Below, one piece after another: positions 12,613 through 22,011 of a DNA stretch of 64,000 nucleotides. Numbering within the stretch: the stretch's first letter is position 1; each line of letters begins with the position of its first letter. The position numbers and the translations under genes were made by a program. Under the pieces are notes generated by a model. That model was given only the letters and a program-made list of their open reading frames with translations, had not been told where the DNA came from and searched no databases. The DNA is taken from positions 558,001 through 622,000 of the forward strand of contig NC_054389.1 in assembly GCF_001625195.1 (NCBI RefSeq), in the 5' to 3' direction. Origin of the DNA: Drechmeria coniospora (lineage: Eukaryota; Ascomycota; Sordariomycetes; Hypocreales; Ophiocordycipitaceae).

Positions 12613-13447
12613 AGTGCTGCCGCCGTGCGATGGTCTGCTTCCTCCGCTTCGCCACGGTTTCGGCATCCCACACGCCGGCAAAGATGTCCTCGCACTCGTC
12701 CTCGTCCTCGGAGTCGAAGACGACAAGGTCATCGTCGCCCTCGTCGCCGGCCGTCGAGTCGGGCGTGGCGTCGGGGACGTCGACGTCCTCCCAGGTGCGA
12801 TGGGTCATGACGCGCTCGACCTCGAGGATGTACTTGCCGACCTTGTACTTTTGCGACTGCTCGCGGGCGTCGACGTACTTCCAGCCCAGCTTGCGCGAGC
12901 ACGTGGCGCAGCAGATGTCGGCGACGACGTGCCAGCCGGTGACGAGCTGGCGGTCCTCGCTGCGGCCGACGCGGATGTTGACGAGGTCGAGCCTGTCCTT
13001 GCTGGGCCTCTGCTGCTGCTGCCGCCGCCGCCGCTGCTGATCCTGCGGCGGCGGCGGCTGCTTTTCGGGCGGCGTCGACTCGGGCGGCGGCGGCGCGACG
13101 AGAAAGGCACGGCCGTAGCGCCCCGTGAAGCCCTTGGATATGATCTGCGAGGCGAGCGCGAGGTCGGTCGAGCAGTTCATGCAGCGGAGGGTGTCGGGTG
13201 CGGCGCGGGCGAGCCGGCCACCGGACGGCGGGGCGGCGACGTGGCGGGAGATGAAGGAAGCATCCTCCGGCGGCGAGCCGTTCGCCGACGAGGAGGCCGA
13301 GGCTGCCGTGGGCGAAAAGGGCGGCGGCGGCGACGACGACGAAGAAGGCGTCTCCGACCGCCGACGCTGCCGTCCGAGCTTGAGGGTCGGAAGCAGGAAG
13401 CTCGGGAAGACGGGCCTCGTGGCCGAGATGCGGCTGTCTCGCGGCAT
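12542..13447 (-). CDS. Yippee-domain zinc-binding protein
   Basis: A single exon of 301 residues. The Yippee fold is a small zinc-binding domain related to Mis18 and cereblon; the cellular role in fungi is unclear. The two zinc-binding pairs are C89-x2-C92 (LRCMNC) and C180-x2-C183 (CCATC), followed by the family signature LGWKY and KVGKYILEVERV. Between the two pairs, residues 117-150 form an insertion rich in Pro, Gln and Arg that typical Yippee proteins of about 120 residues lack. The N-terminal 75 residues are Ser/Pro-rich. The tail is acidic, then ends in Ala/Thr runs encoded by a GCC/GTC-like microsatellite (12560-12605). The opposite strand has a long open frame here, which I regard as a GC-rich shadow. 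Confidence 0.88.
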
Positions 13448-14055
13448 GGCGTGGCGTGCGTCGTGCTGTCAAGTCAAATCACAACACATCGGCCGGACCG
13501 GTCGAGGCGAGTCATGCCACCGTGCCGTACGCTCGCCGGGACGGACCGACCGTGCTGGGCTTCGCACCGTACGTCGACGCAGACGACTCACCCGGCCAAG
13601 CGAGGTGCGGTGCGGGTGATGATGGACGCGGAGACGACGTCGTCGACGACACCATGGGATATGGGAGAGGAGACGAAGACGACACGCTCGGCGAGTGGTG
13701 CGTCGAAGTCGAGGAAGGGGAAGAGAGCGGCAGCGACGCAGGTGCGATGAAGGCGACGGAGAGGAGGCAAGGACGGATACAGCGATATAACGTCTAGCTG
13801 TATTCGCACCTAATACCGCCCAGCGAGCTACAGTGGGTAAGTAAGTAAGTACGTACCGGCCGGCCCCTCTCATGTGAGCTTTTGTCTGCATGACCAACGG
13901 CCGACGCCAACGGCCAACCCCGCCCCGCACTGTGCCTCCCTAGTCCGCGCCTCGAGGTCTACATTCGCCATAGGCATCCCAGCCGGTCGGGGGACCATGT
14001 GCGAACCCGTACCTGCGGTTGGTTAGTCGTTGGTTCACGAGCCCGCGACGGCGCC

Positions 14056-14070
14056 GGGGGGGGGGGGGGG
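14056..14070. repeat. Poly-G tract of 15
   Basis: An uninterrupted run of G within spacer DNA. Confidence 0.9.
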
Positions 14071-14355
14071 CCAAGCGGTTCCCCGTTTCTGCCGCTGCCA
14101 GGAGGATGCTGAAGGGCGCAGGGTGGCCCGGCCAAGACGAAACGAGCGGCCAGCCCAGTACCGTCGTCGGCACTTCATGTACCCTGCGATACCTGCACCT
14201 ACATGCGCAAGCACGGCGGCGGCCGGCAGCTACTTGCATTAGTACGGCACTCTTTCAGCACGGAGCGGTAGAGGATACCACCGCCTAGTGCCTGTCTAGT
14301 ACCTGTTTGTACTTGATAGGTATACTCGCACGTTTGGTTGGTACCCCGTAGCCCG

Positions 14356-14449
14356 TACTGTGTTGCTCCAACCTGCTCACTGTATTGCTCACTGTATTGC
14401 AGTACTGTGTTGCTCCAACCTGCTCACTGTATTGCTCACTGTATTGCAG
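14356..14449. repeat. Tandem duplication, two copies of 47 bp
   Basis: The unit TACTGTGTTGCTCCAACCTG followed by two CTCACTGTATTG segments is present twice without visible change (14356-14402, 14403-14449), then starts a third time and breaks off. Identity suggests a recent origin. Confidence 0.85.
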
Positions 14450-15592
14450 TACTGTGTACGAGCACACCTACTTGCATACTACGAGCACTACGTTGGCCAT
14501 GCTGCGTAGATGCCGGCGAACACGAGGCCGTCGCAAAAACGTCAAGCATGCCGTCGGAGGGCAGCCGGCATCGTCAAGAATGGAAAATGGGGGCAGAATG
14601 GCCGTCGCCGTCGAGCTGTACAACAGAGGCTCCTCCCACCCCGAGCCCTGGGATTGCAGCGTCTGATGACGGGAGCTAGGTCGGCGCGCCAGCTCACCGA
14701 GGACATGAGGTAGTAGGGGTAGTAGGTACTAAGCGTGCTATTACCCCTTAGAGGTACTTGAAAGGTCCAGGAGCGTACGTCGGCACCCGCTGCACAGGGT
14801 CGTCATGGGACCTTGCTATACATGCATACCTAGTACCTAGTACCTTGTTACCTAGTACCTACCCACGATACCTGCACCAACTTAGTCCACTATACGGAGT
14901 GCATACTTGTACTTTGCAATCATCGCCGGCTCCGTGCGAGACACGACCAGAACAAACGGAAAACGTAAATGTAGATGGTCGTGGTATTATTATCAGTGCA
15001 CAGAGTACGAAGCACAAGTACGCATGCTCCGAAGCTCTGGTCGCCGCGACACAGCGACGGCGAGTTGGTCGGATGGTGCACGCCGATGTCCTGGTGCGTG
15101 GCTACCTCACCCCGAGGTACCATGAACTCGCGGGTGCAGTACTTTGTTCCTCTTGCGGCACCTCCAAGTACAGCGGTGATGCTCTATAATTACCTGCAAA
15201 TGTACTCTGCAGGTGCACGGTGTTTGAAGTGCCCCGACAGATGCATATCGGCAACGACGGGAGCTCTCGGCCACCTGCGGCTCTAGCAACGCCCCGGCCC
15301 GGCTCACATGCGTCGACTATTATGCATGGACATAACTGCATACCTACTACCACGAACGCCTTGATAGCGGCACATGTCCCAGCGCCTGCTTGCTTCCTTC
15401 ATCCAATCGCCAACGCCGAACGGGAACTTTCGTCGAACCGTTTTCCGGTTGACCAACCTATCCAGTGGTCGTCGCATGACATTGCTTCAATTTCACACGT
15501 CGACATTATCATAGGCTGAGCTGCCGTCCCAAATTCCAAGTCTATCCTCCAGAAAACACTCTCGTCCGTCGTCGGCGGCGCAAGCCATCAAA

Positions 15593-17287
15593 ATGGCCGC
15601 CACAGCTCTCCGCCTGCACGCTCTCCGGGCCCTTTCTCACCATGGCGCCATGGTGAGTGTTCCAAGGGGTGGAGCTCGGACGGCATCAACGACCGGCGTC
15701 CTCAGCTAACGCAGAGCTCTCGTAGCCTTCTGCCGTCTTCGCCCGATCCTTCTCCGTCTCCAGCCGGCGGGCCGAGATCAACAAGATATTCCCCTCAGCC
15801 GCCGAGGCTCTCAAGGATATGAAGGCCAACTCGACCGTCTTGTGCGGCGGCTTCGGCCTCTGCGGTGTTCCCGACACTCTCATCGACGAGGTGCTCGAAC
15901 GGCGCGACATCAAGGATCTCACCGCCGTCTCCAACAACGCCGGAACCGACAACTCGGGCCTCGGCAAGCTTCTCAAGACGAAACAGGTGAAGAAGATGAT
16001 TGCGAGCTACATCGGCGAGAACAAGACGTTTGAGACCATGTACCTGACGGGCGAGGTCGAGCTCGAGCTGACGCCCCAGGGTACGCTCGCGGAGCGATGC
16101 GCCGCCGGCGGCAAGGGCGTCCCGGCCTTCTACACGCCGGCGGCGTACGGCACCGTCGTGCAGACGGGTGACCTCGCACTCAGGAACAAGCCGGACGGCA
16201 CGGCGGCCGAATACTCGTACCCTCGAGATGTGCGGGTCTTCAATGGCAAGCCGTACCTTTTGGAGCACAGCATCGAGGGCGACTACGCCTTTGTCAAGGC
16301 GTACAAGGCCGACAAGCTCGGCAACTGCCAGTTCCGGCTGGCCGCTCACAACTTCAACGGCGCCATGGGCCGCAACGCCAAGATGACCATCGTCGAGGCG
16401 GAGCACCTCGTCGAGCCTGGCGAGATCCCCCCCGAGGCCGTCCACCTACCGGGCATCTACGTCAAGCGCGTCATCCAGAGCACGGCGGCGAAGCAGATTG
16501 AAAAGTTCACGTGGGCCAAGGACGAAGAGAGCGCCGAGAGCAAGGCGGCCTTGGGGACGGGCGACGTGGCGGCCAAGCGCGAGCGCATCGTGAGGCGTGC
16601 GGCCAAGGAGTTCAAGAACGGCATGTACGCGAACCTCGGCATCGGCATGCCCATGCTCGCACCGGCCTTCGTCGACGCCGACGTCGAGGTCCAGCTGCAG
16701 TCGGAGAATGGCATCCTCGGTCTGGGCCCCTACCCGAGAAAGGGCGAGGAGGACGCGGACCTCATCAACGCCGGCAAGGAGACGGTGACCCTCAAGCCCG
16801 GCGCGGCCGTGTTTGGCAGCGAGGAGAGTTTTGGCATGATTCGCAGCGGGCGCATCAACCTCACCGTCCTCGGCGCCATGCAGGTCAGCGGCACGGGCGA
16901 CTTGGCCAACTGGATGCTGCCGGGCAAGGTCAAAGGCTTTGGCGGTGCCATGGACCTTGTGAGCAACCCGTCCGCCACCAAGGTGGTCGTGACCATGGAG
17001 CACACGGACAAGAAGGGCAATGCCAAGATTGTCAAGCAGTGCGCGTTCCCGCTGACGGGTCGCGCCTGCGTCTCGAGGATCATCACCGAGCTCGTGAGTT
17101 GCGCCTTGGGGTTGGGGCGGCGAGGCGAAGAAAGTGTGCTGACGAACCATGACAGGGCGTGTTCGACGTCGACTTTGCTCACGGGTTGACACTTGTCGAG
17201 ATTGCCGACGGCGTGACGGTGGACGAGATCAGGAGCAAGACGGAACCGGCGTTTGTTGTGTCCGAGAACCTGAAGCCCATGCTGTAG
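15593..17287 (+). CDS. Succinyl-CoA:3-ketoacid CoA transferase, mitochondrial (SCOT)
   Basis: Exons 15593-15652, 15726-17093 and 17156-17287; 519 residues. The enzyme moves CoA from succinyl-CoA to acetoacetate in ketone-body use. The first exon and the start of exon 2 encode an Arg/Ala/Ser-rich presequence (residues 1 to about 35, including [13 protein letters not shown]), as expected for mitochondrial import. The alpha-type half has the [10 protein letters not shown] loop near residue 60. The beta-type half has the catalytic Glu in [11 protein letters not shown] (about E347) and ends [17 protein letters not shown]. Both halves are fused in one chain, as in eukaryotic SCOT, and the length is normal. 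The gene is isolated on both sides by GTAC-rich spacers. Confidence 0.96.
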
Positions 17288-18192
17288 CTGATTGGACTGC
17301 GGCGGGACGTGGTTGGAGACAAGAACACCTCCCCGCCATGACGGCATCTGCCAACGAGGAGGAGCCCAGCGGCATAAGAGCCACGCGTGGGAGCCGGTAA
17401 TTGTTCAACCTTTCTTGGGCAAAGCAGAGGTGTCGGTGCCGACAACTTGGCCCAATATGTGGGAGACTTGGAAAAGATCCCACACCAGCAGCCAAGCGTC
17501 GGCTGAGGCATTTGTACGCACGTACCTACGCGTACGAGGGGCAGAGAGCAATGTACTCTTAGGAACATCTCGTCTCTCGCGTACGTGCTCATGATTGCTC
17601 GACGCTGTTCGACGGCATCGTCGGATCTAGCGACAACAGGTACCTATGCTACCAATAGGAAGGAATGCTTGTACAGCGGTTATTTGCCAATATCGTAGCA
17701 CTAGTATCTCGCGCTGAAATAGAAGTCTCGCGCACGCCCATACTCATCACCTATCTGATATTGATGCCATTGCAGGTACCTAGTAGTGGACTTGCTGACC
17801 TACCAAATGTAAGTACATACTTACTAGTAGCTAGTACCTTGGGCAGTATATAATCAAGTACAGATATATGGCTGTACTAACATGGTGATGCTACCAATTA
17901 TTATTACTTCGCACCAGAGTATAAGTAGGTACCGTACTTACCTTGCCGTACACAACTGTAAAACACAAAATGAGTGCCGCACTGAGTGTGGCCTAAACAA
18001 CAGTATTACGGAGCGCAACTATTAATACTGCAAGTATAATACCAGTGGAGGAGTGCCAATAATGGTTGGTTGCCTACAACTGTACAGTCTGTACTTACGG
18101 AGTACAACTACTGAGCTACCGAGTACTTACTAGGTACCTATGGAGTGCGGGCTTATTGGATGCTATACTTGTACAAGCATGTTGCGACGTAA
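17288..18192. repeat. GTAC-rich spacer
   Basis: Positions 17288-17640 are normal 3' flank. From 17640 the sequence is rich in GGTACCTA, GTAAGTACAT and TTACGGAGTAC. No gene seen. Confidence 0.6.
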
Positions 18193-19916
18193 ATGAACTC
18201 GGTACCTGCACTGACGCCGTTCCTCTATCAGTACTGCCTGACATCTACCGATCAGGCCACAGCCGTCGTCTACTTCACCTCCAGGCGGAAATGGAGAGGC
18301 CATCACGGTACCGCAGTGCGAAGCCTGGAACCAACGGCCGTGCTGTCCATCTGCCCTCCCCTCCGCTTACCCGTCGTCATGTTCGACGAGTCCACGGGCC
18401 AAGTCTTCCAGGAATGGACCCTGTCACGCCAGGCGATGTCGCCCCAGGGGATTGATGCCCAGGACTGGTCTCGTCGACAGCCCATCGCCTCCTCGTCGAC
18501 GTCGGTTCGAGAGCGAGGCCCGCGCTCCCTCGTGGCCATGACAATCAATGTCATTGTCAGCAACATTGGTAGAATACCATCTTGGGAGTATCTGACCCAT
18601 GTTCCCCAGCACCTGCAGCGGCGCATCTGGCGCTTTCTGGAACCGAGGTATGCTTCGTTTCGTCTCGGCCGATTCTGACCCCGTTCGGCCTATGCGTACA
18701 TCTGCAGCACGGCACGGCACAGTCTGGGATAGGCCGCTGACCCGGCCACGGCAGCGGAGTCAGTTTGCATGCCTGGAAGCTATTCTCCAAGCTCCTATGC
18801 CTGGCGGATGCCGAGAAGACGCTCGGGCTGTGCCGCTTTCGACAGCACATTTGCGAGCCGGACAGCGCACTGCGGCGGTACTCGCAGCCCTTGACCTCCT
18901 TGACGGCCGATTTCATCACCCACCTCATCATTGCGGGAGGGTGCAAGTTTAGGGCCAACGAAATGCTTTGCCTCGCCGAGATGAGGAATCTCGGCGTCCT
19001 TGAGCTCCTCCAACCAGCCGAGAGTGAGTTGGCGAGCTATCCCCGTCTAAGTAATCGTCTCATTCGCGGTTGGACCGAGGTGAAAAATCCGTTTCCTCTT
19101 CTTCGGATCCTGCGAATTTGTGGTGGTGACCAGCACGCCACCCAAGAGTCCCTTCCTCTGGTCTCCCAATTTCCCTCGTTGGCCCTCTACGATGTCACAG
19201 CCTCCAGGGAAGACTGGCCCGACCCGGCCGACCTCGCGCGTGCCCACGGCTGGAACACGGCCTTTCTAGGACCGGACAAGGACGATTCCCTGGTCGACTA
19301 CCTCATGCTCCTCCTTCCGCCCGATCAGTGGCATCATGTCCAACCTGCAGATCTGGCAAAGGCCATTCAGACTGATCTGGCCGCCTTGTATGGCGACTCC
19401 CAAATTGAAGTCAGGTTCGCCGCTTGTGAAGAAGCGATCCCTCTCCAGGGCTACATGACAGATGCCGCAAAAGGCAGCATGCTGGCTGGGGGCACCGGTG
19501 GCGACTCGCAGAAGCGTGGCACCTCTTGCCGCCAACGTCCACTCGAAACCTGGGCCTTTTGGCTCTACTCTTTCTTGGGTCAAGTCGGCCATGACAGCGA
19601 CCTGAGGCGGAACGGCATTTCGGTCGATTCGCACCTTGTTGCCGGCCCTTTCATTCTACCATCCAAGCCTCTGGCATGCCTGTCTCTTGGACATGGCCGT
19701 CGTGGGAGAACAGAGTTGCAATGGCCATATGATCATCCTTGGCCGCTCCCCATGGTCCATCGCGTCTTCACAAGACTCAGCATTGCCCGCGCCACGTCGG
19801 ACACCGATCCTTCGTCAATACCTCCGAATTTCGTGGCGACCGAGACGCGAGATCCAGCCTTACGGAGACGGAAGAGGCAACGCTTAGACGACGTGCTGCG
19901 GGACCTGTCAGGATGA
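18193..19916 (+). CDS. Conserved fungal protein of unknown function
   Basis: Exons 18193-18647 and 18764-19916, 535 residues; the intron has donor GTATGC and the join restores SLHAWKLFSKLL. I recall similar proteins in Sordariomycetes with no assigned function. Visible features are a segment FQEWTLSRQAMSPQGID, a helical stretch IWRFLEPRSLHAWKLFSKLL that could be a short alpha-helical repeat or F-box-like region, a leucine-containing middle part, and a basic C-terminus (LRRRKRQR) that could be a nuclear localisation signal. No signal peptide or membrane segment. The start is uncertain: 18193 sits inside the repetitive spacer, and the in-frame ATG at 18379 (MFDESTGQ) would remove 62 residues that look less conserved. 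Confidence 0.7.
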
Positions 19917-19980
19917 TGACACGCGCATGCAGGAGCAGTCGGCGTTGCCGTCTCAGGAAGACGAAGGCAAGCAGCCGATA

Positions 19981-20054
19981 GACAGACAGGCAAGCAGGCG
20001 GTGGACAGGTAGGCAAGCAGGCGGTGAGCAGGCAGGCAAGGAGGCAGGCAGACG
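19981..20054. repeat. Degenerate GGCAGGCAAG microsatellite
   Basis: Repeated AGGCAAGCAGGCGGT and GGCAGGCAAGG units with small variations, just past the end of the upstream gene. Confidence 0.75.
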
Positions 20055-21765
20055 CTCCAAGAGGGGAAACTTCAATACCACCGTGAATGAATGCAAAAGA
20101 CATCTCTGCATGCCATGGCAGATCTCTTTAGCATTTTCTTCTCAAAGCCACTTAGCCTTCCACCTTACACATGGCATCCAGTTCCGCAGACGACCATTCA
20201 TTCCCATTCGTCATGCAAGAACTCCTATCCAACACGCAGGTTATCGCCTGGATCCCCGCAACACTAGGTGTATGTCCATCTGGATGGCGGTCTGCTAGCG
20301 AGCGGGCGTTTCTCCACGATGAATTTGCTGTTGGGCCGCTAGTGGTGCATTCGCCGGGACCGGCATTTCTTTGGACCGGGGAATCCGTGCGAATTCTTAA
20401 GATCCGTGCCAGCAAAGCACTTGTACGACTCATCGGATGCTACTCCTCGCCTGTACGTACTTAACGTCGTGGGCATATCGACGACGCCCGCAAACGGCCA
20501 TGGTTGCTGTCTAGGCCACGGAGCAAACGCGGTTTGCCTGCTCGTCCCGTCATGTCGGTCCTTCGTCAAGTTGGCCACCCCCCCTCTGGTCAGCTTCCCA
20601 TCGTTTCAACACCTACACTTGGGCTTTGGATTCCGGGATTCTGGGCCAAGCCAATGTAGGCTACCGAACCGGCATTCAACCCTGCATATGTCACTTTGAA
20701 CAATTGTCCCAGGGTACCGGTGCCCTGTTGCATACCGTCGGGACGGGCGCTCGATCGAGTGGTGGCCTAATACCTCGTGGCTGCCGTGGCGAATATGACA
20801 ACTCGCACGTCGAAAAGGATCGAGTGACCCGCCTCCCTCATGACAGCCGTAGCGAATGCAACTCGCACGTCAAAAGGGCCGTCAGGAGTGCCTCGAAACA
20901 CAGCAAACACAATGGCATGGTGCACTGTTCCCAGCCATGCAACGACAGGAGCACACACACGGGGACGCCATCTACCCGGCAGAAACTCATGCGGCATGTC
21001 CTGCAAGTCTTTGAAAATAAAGGCACGAATACGGCAATGCAGAATATTCCTCCGCGGCGTGGCTATAAAAACCCACCTACACCCCTCTGTCGTCTCGTTG
21101 CCGCTCGCTCATGGCGCATCGACAGTCGAGGTGGAGGCTAGAAAGTCCCCCAAATCGTCGGCGACGACAAGGACACTATTGTGCTCATGAGAAAAGGACT
21201 TTTGCGGTGTACGGAGCCGTGAACAGAACCTTTCCCCTCGTAATGGAAAATCAAGTCCAAAGGAGCGACCATCCCGTGGTGTATTGCTGCCATACTAACT
21301 TGGGTGGTCACGGATGCTGCAGGCCATGGCCATGTTGCTGCCGCACGCCGTCCAACGATCCGACCGACACACCGCGGCTCTCTTGTGAGTCCGCGGTTGG
21401 ATGCCACCAGAGGGTATCGAAGCCGAGACCTGGCTAGAGGAGAGACAGTCGGCGCGACCATAGCCATCATCAACTGCCGTCATCCACATTCCTTAGCCAC
21501 TACTAGCCTTGTCTGCCTCGCCCTGTGAACCGCGGCTCCCCGCAACTCCAGGACCCGGTACCGCGACGGGGGGCCGCCCTCCTGGCTTCCCTCTCGCGCC
21601 ATAGCAGTGTTTCTGCCGAGATGCCCCGACTGGAGACGCTCTACCATCATTTGCAGCAGCGAGCAGATATGATCCTCTACGGGGCGTCGTACGTGTTCGG
21701 CAGAGAGTCGGTGTACACGCTCAGGACCTGGATACGTCTGCTCTCGACGATTGTCGTCGAAATAA

Positions 21766-21860
21766 CCCCCCCCCCCCCCCTCCTGTACCCCGTCCCGTCT
21801 CGAGCTCACACTGCTTCCAACGACGAATGGTTTTTTGGGGGGGGGGAAGGGGGGGGGGGG
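21766..21860. repeat. Poly-C and poly-G tracts in inverted orientation
   Basis: Fifteen C (21766-21780), then 56 bases of ordinary sequence, then ten G, AA and twelve G (21837-21860). The two tracts can pair as a hairpin stem, and the G side can form a quadruplex. Confidence 0.85.
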
Positions 21861-22011
21861 TGATCTTGGGTCCCAGCGAGGGACACTTGGACGTGATGTG
21901 GTATGCAATCCGGCAACTCGGCGAGCAAAGGCGCCGGCCGCATTCCAAGACGCGCCCACATTCTGAGACGACCGAGACATCATGGGTCCGTCATAGCTCT
22001 CGTATATAGCG

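Larger units (their letters stand above)
13448..15592. other. Spacer with scattered GTAC words, a poly-G tract and a 47-bp duplication
   Basis: Positions 13448-13800 are GC-rich and probably the Yippee promoter. Positions 13800-14500 and 14700-15370 carry GTAC words. Positions 15400-15592 are the likely promoter and leader of the CoA transferase. Short open frames around 14480-14680 have no recognisable features. Confidence 0.5.
19917..22011. other. Spacer with microsatellites and no clear gene
   Basis: An open frame of 97 codons (20171-20464) and others up to about 170 codons (20626-21141) have no recognisable domain and no supporting splice structure. GTAC words are rare here, unlike in most spacers. 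A GGCAGGCAA-type repeat (19981-20054) and a poly-C/poly-G inverted tract (21766-21860) are listed separately. The last 150 bp are probably the adhesin promoter. Confidence 0.45.

Noticed and set aside
12416..13750. Plus-strand open frame of 444 codons opposite the Yippee gene
   Set aside because: Arg/Gly-rich shadow; the Yippee zinc-binding motifs are on the minus strand.
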